A DNA stretch of 64,000 bases from Prevotella sp. (GCA_017561825.1 JAFZBK010000021.1:1-64000); one strand, 5' to 3'; counted from the first letter of the stretch, positions 7,629-16,699 are shown. The notes: generated by a model from the letters alone, not told the origin. Numbers and translations are program-made.

Positions 7629-8494
7629 ATTCTGTCGAGCACTTTCTCGATAAGCGTATCGATGGTGTTCTTGTACTCTGTGTTCATCTCCTTGGCATAG
7701 CGGTTGGCAATAACCATACAGCAGGTCATGGCACGATGACCGAGGAGGGAGGCAAGACCGGCAAGGGCAGATGACTCCATCTCGAAGTTACAGATATTCA
7801 TTCCCTCATATTCGAATGCCTCGATCTTCTCGTTCTGTTTCGGATCGGCAATCGGGGCACGAAGCTCGCGTCCCTGAGGACCGTAGAAGCCGCCGCAGGA
7901 AACAGTATAGCCGCGTACCATATCATCTTGTGCGATCTGATCGATGAGTTCAGCATCGGCTACTGCCACATACGGAGCACCCTTAATGGGATCCCAATCC
8001 ATGTGTTTCTTGAGCGCCTCTTCCAATTTGAGGTCGCACACTTGATTACGACCTGCATAGAAGTTAAGCAGTCCATCGAAACCAATACTCTTTACACTGG
8101 CGATGAAACATCCCGTAGGTGTAAACGGCTGAAGACCGCCACAAGTACCGATGCGTACACAAGTCAGAGTACGATGTTCTGGTTTCTCTGTACGGGTCTC
8201 GTAATCGATGTTAGCCAACGTATCAAGTTCGTTCATCACGATATCGATATTGTCACATCCGATACCATGCGACTGCACCGTGATGCGTTTTCCTTTGTAA
8301 GTACCTGTGATGGTGTGGAACTCGCGACTCGACACTTCACATTCAATCTCATCGAAGTGATCGGCTACCGTATTCACTCGGGCTGGGTCGCCTACAAGGA
8401 TCACACGATCTGCCAACTGCTCAGGACGGAGGTGCAAGTGGAAGCACGATCCGTCGGCATTGATAATTAACTCTGATGGTTCAAAGTACTTCAT
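7625..8494 (-). CDS. udp: Uridine phosphorylase / nucleoside phosphorylase
   Basis: 289 aa, NP-I superfamily. It cleaves a nucleoside (most likely uridine) with phosphate to base and ribose-1-phosphate in the cytoplasm. VILVGDPARV binds phosphate, CVRIGTCGGLQP is the family core motif, and ICNFEMESSALAGLASLLGH carries the ribose-binding Met/Glu. It starts 8 bases after the PD40 protein gene and overlaps the DUF3784 gene by 4 bases. Uridine as substrate is inferred from overall resemblance; another nucleoside cannot be excluded. Confidence 0.88.
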   Translation of the reverse strand: MKYFEPSELIINADGSCFHLHLRPEQLADRVILVGDPARVNTVADHFDEIECEVSSREFHTITGTYKGKRITVQSHGIGCDNIDIVMNELDTLANIDYETRTEKPEHRTLTCVRIGTCGGLQPFTPTGCFIASVKSIGFDGLLNFYAGRNQVCDLKLEEALKKHMDWDPIKGAPYVAVADAELIDQIAQDDMVRGYTVSCGGFYGPQGRELRAPIADPKQNEKIEAFEYEGMNICNFEMESSALAGLASLLGHRAMTCCMVIANRYAKEMNTEYKNTIDTLIEKVLDRI

Positions 8495-8502
8495 AAGCTG
8501 GA

Positions 8503-9651
8503 TTATTTAGTTAATAACATGATTTCTTCGTTGCGAATATTCTTCTCTGAGTTGAGAATCGACACATTCTGTCTCTCCAGTTCCTTCTCTGCGTCAAGGA
8601 TATTCTTACGCATGGAAGCACGTTCAGCATCATCGGCATGGTAATAACGTTCACGCATGGTTTCCAGACGCTGGAGATTCTCCTGGTTGCGTTCCTTCAG
8701 TTGCAACAGTTCCATGAACTTCTTACGGGCTGAAGCAGACAGGAAGTCATCGGGTGAGTGATAAGTAATCTCATCGTTTATTTCAAACGTAAATGAGGCC
8801 GTTTCATGCAACTGTGTATTCCTCGTCATCATGTTCTGCAGACGTTGCAAAGCTACTTCATGAGCCTCTTCGCTAGGCCAAGTATCCTGAATGCTTTGAA
8901 TGGTAGCGAACTGTCTGACTTCTGATTCTGACATCTCAGCAAGATCGAAGTTCTCTCTGGTCTTTGAGGGTACGAACGTATAGATGCATACTTTTCCTTC
9001 CGGTTGGAAACGATCTGTTACCAGCCATCCTAAGGAGTCGAGTTCATCCACCACATACATATAATCGTTAGCGGTGGAGTTGAAAGGCAGACCCATATTG
9101 TTCGGTTTCAGGAACTCACCCGTACTACCGTCATAGCGTGTCACGAAGATATCATATCCACCCAAGGTGTCATCACCGGTCTGTGAGAAATAGAAGGTAG
9201 TACCGTCGGGCATCATAAAAGGATAGTCGGGATTGGTTATGTTATCAATCCCTGTGAGTCCCATGGGTTTCGACCAGTCGTTACCTAACTTGTCAGATGT
9301 GTAGATGGCCGCATTTCCCGTAGTGTCCCTTACGGAGTAGTACTTCTTGTTGCCAAACTCATTGATGTAGGCAGCACCCGTATTCTCTCCTTCTTGGATA
9401 GCACTGATGGTTCCACATTCACGGGGTAGGGGAATATGTTTGATGAAATCCTCTTTGTCAACCACGATACTGTCAATGAAGAACACACGCTGCGTACTTT
9501 CCAGCATGTTTTCGAAGAGCAGTTCTTCGGGAGAACGCTGCACGGTCTCCACCTTTTTCTTAGCGGGAGTCTTGGCACGCTTCTTCTGTGCGTATGTTAC
9601 CTGACAGAAAAGTATGATGGCAAACGTTATAAAAAATCTTCGTATCTTCAT
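8503..9651 (-). CDS. PD40 (WD40-like propeller) exported protein
   Basis: 382 aa with a signal peptide (MKIRRFFITFAIILFCQVTYAQ), then a Lys/Ala-rich stretch and repeated PD40 blades (TNPDYPFMMPDGTTFYFSQTG, GGYDIFVTRYD, NDYMYVVDELDSLGWLVTDR). The last about 70 residues are a charged coiled coil (KERNQENLQRLETMRERY). The family is common in Bacteroidetes envelopes, often with OmpA-like peptidoglycan-binding domains, which I do not see here. A periplasmic or surface role is likely; the function is unknown. It heads the operon with udp and mnmE and has a well-formed promoter. Confidence 0.8.
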   Translation of the reverse strand: MKIRRFFITFAIILFCQVTYAQKKRAKTPAKKKVETVQRSPEELLFENMLESTQRVFFIDSIVVDKEDFIKHIPLPRECGTISAIQEGENTGAAYINEFGNKKYYSVRDTTGNAAIYTSDKLGNDWSKPMGLTGIDNITNPDYPFMMPDGTTFYFSQTGDDTLGGYDIFVTRYDGSTGEFLKPNNMGLPFNSTANDYMYVVDELDSLGWLVTDRFQPEGKVCIYTFVPSKTRENFDLAEMSESEVRQFATIQSIQDTWPSEEAHEVALQRLQNMMTRNTQLHETASFTFEINDEITYHSPDDFLSASARKKFMELLQLKERNQENLQRLETMRERYYHADDAERASMRKNILDAEKELERQNVSILNSEKNIRNEEIMLLTK

Positions 9652-9676
9652 TTTCTGATTATATGCTATGAGAAAA

Positions 9677-9707
9677 CAAAGATACGAAGAATATTTGTTA
9701 CCACAAA
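9677..9707 (-). promoter_or_regulatory. Promoter of the PD40-udp-DUF3784-mnmE operon
   Basis: On the minus strand TTTG (9704-9707), 19 bases, then TATCTTTG (9677-9684): a complete Bacteroidetes sigma-ABfr promoter, 26 bases before the PD40 start. Confidence 0.75.
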
Positions 9708-9745
9708 ATGATTAACGATTTTTTACTTAGTCGTATAACCGTTGC

Positions 9746-10114
9746 TTATTTCATGAATACGAGATACACAGCACAGATAATCAGGAAGAATGCCAGGATG
9801 TGATTCCAGTGCAGATGAGTGCCTTGGAACATGATGTTGGCAATGATGCAGAACACGCCCAGCGAGATACATTCCTGTATCACCTTTAGTTGGATGAGAT
9901 TGAATGGACCGCCGTTCTCAATGAATCCCAACCTGTTGGCAGGTACCTGACAGCAGTACTCAAAGAAGGCGATGCACCACGAGAACGCGATGACTCCCAA
10001 GAGTGGCCAGTTATTGGAAACGCCCGACTCCTGTAATTTCAAATGCCCATACCAAGCAAGTGTCATGAAGACATTACTTAGTATGAGCAAGATGATGGTA
10101 TATAATCCGTTCAC
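9746..10114 (-). CDS. DMT-family small membrane protein (DUF486)
   Basis: 122 aa, four transmembrane helices. The sequence (SNVFMTLAWYGHLKL, FFEYCCQVPANRLGF, QLKVIQECISLGVF) is typical of the DUF486/DMT family, distant relatives of small multidrug transporters. The start is GTG, overlapping the TGA of the upstream oxidoreductase (GTGA), so it is translationally coupled to it. The substrate is unknown and the functional link to the oxidoreductase is open. Confidence 0.85.
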   Translation of the reverse strand: MNGLYTIILLILSNVFMTLAWYGHLKLQESGVSNNWPLLGVIAFSWCIAFFEYCCQVPANRLGFIENGGPFNLIQLKVIQECISLGVFCIIANIMFQGTHLHWNHILAFFLIICAVYLVFMK

Positions 10115-12483
10115 TTTCCTTGTAAATATTCATCCATGTGAGCAGCAGCGCGACGACCGTCACCCATGGCGAGGATCACGGTGGCACCACCACGTACGAT
10201 ATCACCGCCGGCAAAGATCTCTGAACGAGCCGACTGCATACCCTCGTTCACAACGATGGTGTTCTTACGACCCAGTTCCAAGCCATCAATTGACTTCGGA
10301 ACGAGCGGGTTGGGAGATACACCCACAGCAACGATCACCTGATCTACGTCGAGTGTGACAGTCTTACCTTCAACGGGTACAGGACTGCGACGGCCGGATG
10401 CATCAGGTTCGCCCAGTTCCATCACCTGCAGGATAGCAGATTTAACGGCACCATTCTCATCAGCGATATACTCGATGGGGTTGTGCAGGGTCAGGAAGTT
10501 GATACCTTCCTCCTTGGCGTGCTTCACCTCTTCCAGACGGGCAGGCATCTCCTGTTCGCTACGTCTATAGACCAAGGTGACGTTACCACCCAAGCGCTTG
10601 GCTGTACGACAAGAGTCCATAGCCGTATTACCACCACCTACTACCAGTACGTTCTTACCGAAGTTAAGCGGGGTGTCTGTGGTAGGATTGGCAGCATCCA
10701 TCAAGTTCACACGAGTCAGGTACTCGTTAGATGACATGATGTTGATGGCATTCTCGCCAGGAATATTCATGAAGTTGGGCAGACCGGCACCAGAACCCAC
10801 GAAGATACCCTTGAAGTTCTGTTTCTCCAGTTGCTCTACGCTGATGGTCTTACCTACGATAACGTCAGTCTGGAAATGAACACCCATCTTAGCAAGGTTC
10901 TCGATTTCCACATCCACGATCTTGTTCGGCAGACGGAATTCAGGGATACCATACTTCAATACACCACCAATCTCGTGCAGTGCCTCGAAGACATATACAT
11001 CGTAACCCTTCTTCACCATGTCACCTGCGAAGGAAAGTCCTGCAGGACCAGAGCCTACTACAGCGATCTTGATGCCGTTGGCAGGAGCAATCTCAGGTAA
11101 TGAGATGTTTCCGCTCTCACGTTCGTAATCAGCAGCGAAGCGCTCCAGGTAACCGATAGCCACAGCGGGCTCGTTCATCTTCAGGTGGATACACTTGCTC
11201 TCGCACTGCTTCTCCTGCGGACAAACACGACCACAAACAGCGGGTAGGGCAGAGGTCTGCTTCAGCACCTTGGCTGCAGCAAGGAAGTCACCACGCTCGA
11301 TATTCTTGATGAATGACGGGATATTGATATTTACCGGACAACCTTCCACGCAAGAAGGCTTGGCACAGTCGAGACAACGCTTAGCCTCAGTCATAGCCAT
11401 CTCCTTGGTCAAACCGATATTCACCTCCTCAGTACGGGTAGTAGCACGATAAACAGGATCCAGTTCCGGCATGATGACACGTTCTATCTGCGTGCGTTCC
11501 TTGGCCTTCATCGTGGCACGGAGTTCTTTACGCCACTCAGCATCGCGGTCGGTGAGAGACTCTCCCCCCTGCCCCTCTCTTTGAGAGAGGGGAGTAGATA
11601 GTTCTGCAGTCGATTTCTGACCACTCCCCTCCATTACAGGGAGGGGTTGGGGGTGGGTCTCCAAATGCTCTTCAAAGTGCTCCAACTCTTCCTGCTCAGC
11701 ACGCTTGAAAGTACCCATACGCTTGAACATCTCGTCCCAGTCAACCAATGCACCATCGAACTCAGGACCGTCAATACAAACGAACTTCGTCTTACCACCG
11801 ATGGTCAGTCGACAAGCACCGCACATACCCGTACCATCCACCATGATGGTGTTCAGTGATACCTCACAGGGAATGCCATGCTTCTGGGCTGTGAGATTGG
11901 AGAACTTCATCATGATTGGAGGACCGATAGCGAACACCTTGTCCACATGCTCCTGCTCGATGAACTTCTCAATACCTACGGTTACGACACCTTTTTCACC
12001 ATACGAACCATCATCGGTCATGATGATGACCTCGTCGGAACTCTCGCGAACCTTATCCTCAAGAATGATCAGATCCTTGGAACGACCAGCCATCACTGAG
12101 AGGACACGGTTGCCAGCAGCCTTCAGTGCCTGGATGATAGGCAGCATCGGGGCAACGCCCAAGCCACCGCCGGCGCATACTACCGTACCAAACTTCTCGA
12201 TGTGTGTAGGATTACCCAACGGGCCCACCACGTCTGTCACGTAGTCGCCCTCGTTGAGCATACAGAGTTTCTTTGAAGAGAGTCCTACCTGTTGTACGAC
12301 AATGGTGATAGTACCTTTATCAATGTCAGCCCCGGCAATGGTCAACGGCATGCGCTCACCTTTCTTTCCGACGCGTACAATGACAAAGTTGCCCGCCTTG
12401 CGACTCGCTGCGATGAGCGGCGCTTCAATCTCAAAAAGAAAAACTTTCTCAGAGAACTGTTCTTTTCTGACAATCTTGTTCAT
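10111..12483 (-). CDS. Fused NfnA/NfnB-type NAD(P)H:ferredoxin oxidoreductase
   Basis: 790 aa. Residues 1-about 265 are the FAD/NAD subunit resembling DHODH-B PyrK or NfnA, with the [2Fe-2S] cysteines in DGTGMCGACRLTIGGKTKFVC. Residues about 320-790 are the GltD/NfnB subunit with iron-sulfur motifs CLDCAKPSCVEGC and CGRVCPQEKQCESKC, and two nucleotide loops (VVGSGPAGLSFAG, VVGGGNTAMD). Such pairs couple NADH, NADPH and ferredoxin, possibly by electron bifurcation; sulfide dehydrogenase or glutamate synthase small-subunit labels are also used. The linker, about residues 275-308, is encoded by a double palindrome and looks inserted. It forms an operon with the DUF486 gene. Confidence 0.87.
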   Translation of the reverse strand: MNKIVRKEQFSEKVFLFEIEAPLIAASRKAGNFVIVRVGKKGERMPLTIAGADIDKGTITIVVQQVGLSSKKLCMLNEGDYVTDVVGPLGNPTHIEKFGTVVCAGGGLGVAPMLPIIQALKAAGNRVLSVMAGRSKDLIILEDKVRESSDEVIIMTDDGSYGEKGVVTVGIEKFIEQEHVDKVFAIGPPIMMKFSNLTAQKHGIPCEVSLNTIMVDGTGMCGACRLTIGGKTKFVCIDGPEFDGALVDWDEMFKRMGTFKRAEQEELEHFEEHLETHPQPLPVMEGSGQKSTAELSTPLSQREGQGGESLTDRDAEWRKELRATMKAKERTQIERVIMPELDPVYRATTRTEEVNIGLTKEMAMTEAKRCLDCAKPSCVEGCPVNINIPSFIKNIERGDFLAAAKVLKQTSALPAVCGRVCPQEKQCESKCIHLKMNEPAVAIGYLERFAADYERESGNISLPEIAPANGIKIAVVGSGPAGLSFAGDMVKKGYDVYVFEALHEIGGVLKYGIPEFRLPNKIVDVEIENLAKMGVHFQTDVIVGKTISVEQLEKQNFKGIFVGSGAGLPNFMNIPGENAINIMSSNEYLTRVNLMDAANPTTDTPLNFGKNVLVVGGGNTAMDSCRTAKRLGGNVTLVYRRSEQEMPARLEEVKHAKEEGINFLTLHNPIEYIADENGAVKSAILQVMELGEPDASGRRSPVPVEGKTVTLDVDQVIVAVGVSPNPLVPKSIDGLELGRKNTIVVNEGMQSARSEIFAGGDIVRGGATVILAMGDGRRAAAHMDEYLQGK
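11555..11666. repeat. Double palindromic element within the NfnAB linker
   Basis: Two GC-rich hairpins about 33 bases apart: CCCCTCTCT-TTG-AGAGAGGGG (11572-11592, perfect 9-bp stem) and CCCCTCC...GGAGGGG (11626-11646, 7-bp stem, 7-base loop), flanked by CTCTCCCCC and TTGGGGGTGGG. Translated on the minus strand it gives HPQPLPVMEG and STPLSQREG, low-complexity sequence unlike the domains on either side. Confidence 0.7.
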
Positions 12484-12525
12484 AACCGTATTTTGTTTGT
12501 TTCAATTTGCTTGCAAAATCGGATG

Positions 12526-12533
12526 CAAAGTTA
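12526..12533 (-). promoter_or_regulatory. -7 box of the NfnAB-like operon
   Basis: TAACTTTG on the minus strand, followed by CATCCGATTTTGC, 43 bases before the start codon. The -33 position does not show a clear TTG. Confidence 0.5.
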
Positions 12534-12659
12534 ACAAATTGTTTTTATATGGCCGAATGTTTTCTCGTTTTTTTCCTTATCTCTATTAAATCCTATCCAT
12601 AAGATGTAAAATAAACATAAAAAACGACCGTTCTTCGGTATTCGTTGAAGATTATTTCA

Positions 12660-12667
12660 TATCTTTG
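12660..12667 (+). promoter_or_regulatory. -7 box of the BspA-like gene
   Basis: TATCTTTG, 37 bases before the ATG at 12704. No TTG at the expected -33 spacing; the region 12534-12659 otherwise holds nothing recognisable. Confidence 0.45.
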
Positions 12668-12703
12668 TCATGAAAACATCTATTACTTCTAAATCTGACG
12701 ATT

Positions 12704-14308
12704 ATGTACAATGTCCTTAAATGTTTGTTGGTAAGTCTTTTCTTATCGATGGGGTTAGCAACCTGGGCAGATGATTGCTTGGTTGACGGCATCTATTATG
12801 AACTTGATGCAAACAAGAAAGAAGCATGTGTGAAACCCTGTGCTGATGGTCGTTATCAAGGACCGGTAGTTATTCCTGCTTCCATCCAAGTAGAAGGTGT
12901 TGATTATACGGTGACATCCATTGGTGAGAAGGCATTTGATAATTGTCACAATCTGAGTTCAATAACTATCCCTAACAGCGTTACATCGATCAGAAAGGGA
13001 GCCTTTGAATTCTGCTCGCGTCTGGTTTTTTTAACCATTCCCGAGCGTGTAACATCCATTGGCGAGCATGCCTTTGAAGGTTGTGATAATTTGACTACCG
13101 TGAGCCTCCCTGAGGGCTTGAAAACCATTGGGACGGGAGCCTTTGCTCATACCCATTTGGCAACTGTTACCATTCCTAAAAGTGTGGAAAGCATTGGTGA
13201 ATGGACTTTCTCAGGATGCAGTAGTATGTATTCCATGAAAGTGAAGAAAGGTAATACCCATTATGATTCGCGCAAAGACTGCAACGCCATTATTGAGACT
13301 TCCACCAATACGCTGATTGCAGGTTGTAGAAACACCGTGATTCCCAATAGCGTTAGAGTCATTGGTCCTAATGCTTTCTGGGGTTGTCGCATGACCTCTA
13401 TAACCATTCCTGAGGGCGTTACAACGTTAGATCATGGTGCTCTCAGTTGTTGTCTCGAGTTGAAAGCCATCACTCTCCCCAAGAGTCTAACAACCATTGG
13501 TGATTTTGCTTTTGGCAGTTGTGAGAGTCTGACATCCATTGATCTCCCTGAAAGTGTGACGTCCATAGGCAGTGATGCTTTCACAAGTTGTACAAATCTG
13601 ACTTCCATCATTATCCCCCAAAGTGTTACATCCATTGGCGAAACGCAATTCCGTCAATGCAATAGTCTCACATCCATCATTGTTGAGGAAGGGAATACGC
13701 ATTATGATTCGCGTGACAACTGCAATGCAATCATCGAGACAGCCACCAATACGCTGATTGGTACTTGTAAGAACACCAGGATTCCCAAGAGCATTAAAGC
13801 CATTGGTATTTGTGCATTTGAACATTGTAACTACATCACCTCCATCACTATACCGGAGGGTGTTACAACCATCGGTAATTATGCATTCGATGGTTGTCCG
13901 GGTTTGAGATCCGTCATCATTCCCGATGGCGTTACAACAATTGGAGATGCGGCTTTCAGAATGTGCAGAAACCTGACCTCAGTGAACATTCCCAACAGCG
14001 TTACGCATATAGGGGAATCTGCATTCGATTGTTGCGTAAGTCTTCCCTCCATCACGCTCCCCAAGAGTCTTAAAACCATTGGAGAAGTGGTGTTCAATTC
14101 CTGTGATAAGATGGAGGCTATACATTGCCAAGGGACAACACCACCTGAAGTGGTTATCAATGACTCGGAAGGTCATGTGAATTTGTCAACATGGCGAGCA
14201 GAAAAACCAAAACAGACCGAAAAGACCATCTTATATGTCCCTAAAGGAGCAAAAGATGCTTATCGGTCTGCTGAATATTGGAAAAACTTTGAAATCGTAG
14301 AAGAATAA
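12704..14308 (+). CDS. BspA-like leucine-rich repeat surface protein
   Basis: 534 aa with a signal peptide (MYNVLKCLLVSLFLSMGLATWA) and about 17 tandem repeats of 23 residues of the Treponema/BspA type: core IGxxAFxxCxxLTSIxIPxSVTS repeated from about residue 60 to 465. Two larger inserts with ITHYDSRxxCNAIIETxTNTLI are near-copies of each other (about residues 182-215 and 330-363). The C-terminus (AKDAYRSAEYWKNFEIVEE) is the usual cap; there is no T9SS sorting domain. Known relatives bind host matrix proteins or other bacteria; a surface role here is inference. Not part of an operon. Confidence 0.9.
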   Translation: MYNVLKCLLVSLFLSMGLATWADDCLVDGIYYELDANKKEACVKPCADGRYQGPVVIPASIQVEGVDYTVTSIGEKAFDNCHNLSSITIPNSVTSIRKGAFEFCSRLVFLTIPERVTSIGEHAFEGCDNLTTVSLPEGLKTIGTGAFAHTHLATVTIPKSVESIGEWTFSGCSSMYSMKVKKGNTHYDSRKDCNAIIETSTNTLIAGCRNTVIPNSVRVIGPNAFWGCRMTSITIPEGVTTLDHGALSCCLELKAITLPKSLTTIGDFAFGSCESLTSIDLPESVTSIGSDAFTSCTNLTSIIIPQSVTSIGETQFRQCNSLTSIIVEEGNTHYDSRDNCNAIIETATNTLIGTCKNTRIPKSIKAIGICAFEHCNYITSITIPEGVTTIGNYAFDGCPGLRSVIIPDGVTTIGDAAFRMCRNLTSVNIPNSVTHIGESAFDCCVSLPSITLPKSLKTIGEVVFNSCDKMEAIHCQGTTPPEVVINDSEGHVNLSTWRAEKPKQTEKTILYVPKGAKDAYRSAEYWKNFEIVEE

Positions 14309-14310
14309 TC

Positions 14311-14324
14311 CTTTACGCTTTACG
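14311..14324. repeat. Two-unit heptamer repeat between the BspA-like gene and serS
   Basis: Two perfect CTTTACG units followed by a degenerate TCTTAGT that runs into the serS stop codon. Short, so it could be chance, but the period matches the other arrays. Confidence 0.35.
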
Positions 14325-14326
14325 TC

Positions 14327-15652
14327 TTAGTCGATGATGTCGCAACCCATGTAAGGAACGAGTGCGGCAGGAATCTTGATGCCATCCTCAGTCTGGTTGT
14401 TCTCGAGGAGGGCAGCCACGATGCGGGGGAGAGCAAGTGCACTTCCGTTCAACGTATGACAGAGGGCAGTCTTCTTCGTCTCACTATCACGATAGCGGCA
14501 CTTCAGACGGTTTGCCTGATAGGTATCGAAGTTAGAAACTGATGATACCTCCAGCCAACGACCCTGTGCCTCGCTATATACTTCGAAGTCGTAGCAGATA
14601 GCAGAAGTAAAGCTCTGGTCACCACCGCAAAGCAGCAGGATGCGGTAGGGCAGTTCCAGTTTCTTCAGCAGTCCTTCCACATGCTCCAGCATCTCCTTAT
14701 GACTCTCCTTGGAATGTTCGGGCTTGTCGATGCGCACAATCTCAATCTTTGAGAACTCATGCAAGCGGTTCAGTCCGCGCACATCCTTTCCGTAGCTACC
14801 TGCCTCTCTGCGGAAGCACTCTGTATAAGCGCAGTTCTTGATGGGCAGATCCTTCTCGTCGAGAATCACATCACGGTAGATATTCGTTACAGGAACCTCT
14901 GCAGTGGGAATCAAGTAGAAGTCATCTACCTCGCAGTGATACATCTGTCCTTCCTTGTCAGGCAACTGTCCTGTACCATATCCTGAAGCCTGGTTGACCA
15001 CTGTAGGCGGCATAATCTCCGTATAACCACTCTTCCGTGCCTCATCGAGGAAGAAGTTGATCAGGGCACGCTGCAAGCGAGCACCCTTACCGATATATAC
15101 AGGGAAGCCTGCACCCGTGATCTTCACACCGAGATCGAAATCGATGAGGTTGTATTTCTTGGCGAGTTCCCAGTGAGGCAGTGGTGTGAATCCCTCGGCA
15201 GCAAGTTTGGGATTAACGTCCCAGTTGCCAACGGTATCATTCTCTGTGCACTCTTTGAGGTTACTCTTCACCACGCGGTTATCTTCTGCCGCCTTTCCTT
15301 CCGGTACTTCATCGTAGGGGATATTGGGAATCTGACAGAGTAGGGTGGTCAGCTCCTCCTGTGCCTGACTCATCTGCTCCTCCAGTTGCTTATTGGTTTC
15401 CTTCAGTTGCGAAACGGATTCCTTCACGGCATTGGCCTCGTCCTTCTTTCCTTCCTTCATCAAGCCACCGATCTGTGCAGCCATCTTCTTGGCCGCATTC
15501 AGGTTGGCATCTAATTGTTGCTGAGCCTCGCGACGTCGTTTGTCAACGTCAAGTACTTGTTGAATGGCCTGTTCTGCATCTGCGAAATGCTTTTTCTCCA
15601 GACCTTTGATTACACGTTCAGTTTCCTCACTGATGAGTTTCAATGTAAGCAT
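14327..15652 (-). CDS. serS: Seryl-tRNA synthetase
   Basis: 441 aa, the class II synthetase that charges tRNA-Ser. The N-terminal coiled-coil arm (residues about 25-115, KRRREAQQQLDANLNAAKKM) grips the long variable arm of tRNA-Ser. The catalytic core shows RLHEFSKIEIVRI (motif 2), the SSVSNFDTYQANR region and the C-terminal motif 3 (LNGSALALPRIVAALLENNQ). Slightly longer than the usual about 425 residues, owing to the coiled coil. It has its own canonical promoter upstream. Confidence 0.96.
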   Translation of the reverse strand: MLTLKLISEETERVIKGLEKKHFADAEQAIQQVLDVDKRRREAQQQLDANLNAAKKMAAQIGGLMKEGKKDEANAVKESVSQLKETNKQLEEQMSQAQEELTTLLCQIPNIPYDEVPEGKAAEDNRVVKSNLKECTENDTVGNWDVNPKLAAEGFTPLPHWELAKKYNLIDFDLGVKITGAGFPVYIGKGARLQRALINFFLDEARKSGYTEIMPPTVVNQASGYGTGQLPDKEGQMYHCEVDDFYLIPTAEVPVTNIYRDVILDEKDLPIKNCAYTECFRREAGSYGKDVRGLNRLHEFSKIEIVRIDKPEHSKESHKEMLEHVEGLLKKLELPYRILLLCGGDQSFTSAICYDFEVYSEAQGRWLEVSSVSNFDTYQANRLKCRYRDSETKKTALCHTLNGSALALPRIVAALLENNQTEDGIKIPAALVPYMGCDIID

Positions 15653-15691
15653 ATATCCTATTATATTAATGTATTAACGACTAATTGGCTG

Positions 15692-15722
15692 CAAAGTTAC
15701 AAAAAAACGAGCGCAGAACAAA
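15692..15722 (-). promoter_or_regulatory. serS promoter
   Basis: On the minus strand TTTG (15719-15722), 19 bases, TAACTTTG (15692-15699), then CAGCC. Start codon 40 bases downstream of the -7 box. Confidence 0.75.
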
Positions 15723-15754
15723 AAGAATTATTCATTTTTTGAAAGGCAATAAGA

Positions 15755-15781
15755 AATCCCAACTCTTGTGGAGCTGGGATT
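15755..15781 (-). terminator. Terminator of the rplU-rpmA operon
   Basis: On the minus strand an 11-bp stem AATCCCAGCTC / GAGTTGGGATT with loop CACAA and one G-U pair, followed by TTCTT. It lies 35 bases after the rpmA stop and just before the serS promoter. Confidence 0.7.
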
Positions 15782-15815
15782 CTATTGTTTGTTTGGAATA
15801 AGTGTTGAAATTAAG

Positions 15816-16088
15816 TTAGGCCTCTGCCTCCTCTGTTGTAGGGATTACAGAAACCGTGCTCTTGTTGTTACGGCCTTTCTTGAAGTTTACGATACCGTCA
15901 CACAGAGCAAAGAGGGTGTCATCCTTACCGATACCCACGTTGTTACCAGGATTGTGGTGAGTACCACGCTGGCGAACGATGATGTTACCGGCAACACACT
16001 TCTGACCGCCCCAGATCTTGACGCCGAGTCTTTGTGCAGCACTCTCGCGTCCGTTCTTAGAACTACCTACACCTTTTTTATGTGCCAT
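15816..16088 (-). CDS. rpmA: 50S ribosomal protein L27
   Basis: 90 aa. It starts [24 protein letters not shown], the N-terminal arm that reaches the peptidyl transferase centre, and carries [33 protein letters not shown], the L27 core. There is no Firmicutes-type prepeptide. It follows rplU by 17 bases in the usual L21-L27 pair and ends before a hairpin terminator. Confidence 0.97.
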   Translation of the reverse strand: MAHKKGVGSSKNGRESAAQRLGVKIWGGQKCVAGNIIVRQRGTHHNPGNNVGIGKDDTLFALCDGIVNFKKGRNNKSTVSVIPTTEEAEA

Positions 16089-16105
16089 TTCTTGTTCCTC
16101 CTTAG

Positions 16106-16423
16106 TTAAGCGATTACTGATTTAATTTCCACCTGAGTGTACTGCTGGCGATGACCGTTCTTCTTGCGGTAGTCCTTGCGGCGCTTCATCTTGAAGACGA
16201 TAACCTTCTCGCCCTTTACCAGGGGATTGATAACCTCACACACTACTTTTGCACCCTCTACAGTCGGGGTACCTACAATGATTGCACCCTCATTGTCAAC
16301 GAGGAGCACTTTGTCAAACTCAACAGTCTGGCCCTCTTCCGCCTCGCGGATGTGGTTCACGAAGATCTTCTTTCCTTCTTCGACCTTAAACTGCTGACCG
16401 TTGATCTCTACAATTGCGTACAT
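16106..16423 (-). CDS. rplU: 50S ribosomal protein L21
   Basis: 105 aa: [20 protein letters not shown] is the family start and [25 protein letters not shown] the rRNA-binding tail. It binds 23S rRNA together with L20. First gene of the rplU-rpmA operon. The promoter is 88 bases upstream, leaving a structured leader (see 16424-16508) that may serve autoregulation. Confidence 0.97.
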   Translation of the reverse strand: MYAIVEINGQQFKVEEGKKIFVNHIREAEEGQTVEFDKVLLVDNEGAIIVGTPTVEGAKVVCEVINPLVKGEKVIVFKMKRRKDYRKKNGHRQQYTQVEIKSVIA

Positions 16424-16508
16424 TTGTTTTTATTGCATTTAACGGGTTTTCCCGCAAGGCGGACAGGCTTCGTGCCGTCACTTTTTGAGCCTCCACGAGC
16501 TAAATCGG
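16424..16508 (-). promoter_or_regulatory. Structured 5' leader of rplU
   Basis: About 85 bases between the predicted transcription start and rplU. Three stems can form: GACGGC...GCCTGTC (16462-16479, one bulge), CCGC-CTT-GCGG on the minus strand (16452-16462) and CGGG-AAAA-CCCG (16443-16454). The last two share bases 16452-16454 and exclude each other. Ribosomal protein leaders often bind their own product; here this is inference. Confidence 0.5.
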
Positions 16509-16511
16509 CTG

Positions 16512-16543
16512 CAAAATTACTACATTTCCCTGAACCCTGCAAA
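16512..16543 (-). promoter_or_regulatory. rplU-rpmA promoter
   Basis: Minus strand TTTG (16540-16543), 20 bases, TAATTTTG (16512-16519), then CAGCCGATTT. The rest of the gap 16544-16667 shows no gene or clear element. Confidence 0.75.
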
Positions 16544-16667
16544 CTTTCCTCCAATAATTTCACGTTTTTAACGAAACTTTTTATCTGTCAAGTGTCTGAC
16601 TAATTCCATCTTTTGCTCACTGTCAACATGCTTCTTAGTTTAAATATTATTAAAATAAGTGGAAACA

Positions 16668-16699
16668 CTTGTTTGTTTGATTTTTTTGTAATAAATTTG
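16668..16699 (+). promoter_or_regulatory. Promoter of the small AraC-type regulator and DPP III
   Basis: TTG at 16669-16671, 20 bases, TAAATTTG at 16692-16699, 36 bases before the ATG at 16736. Confidence 0.65.
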
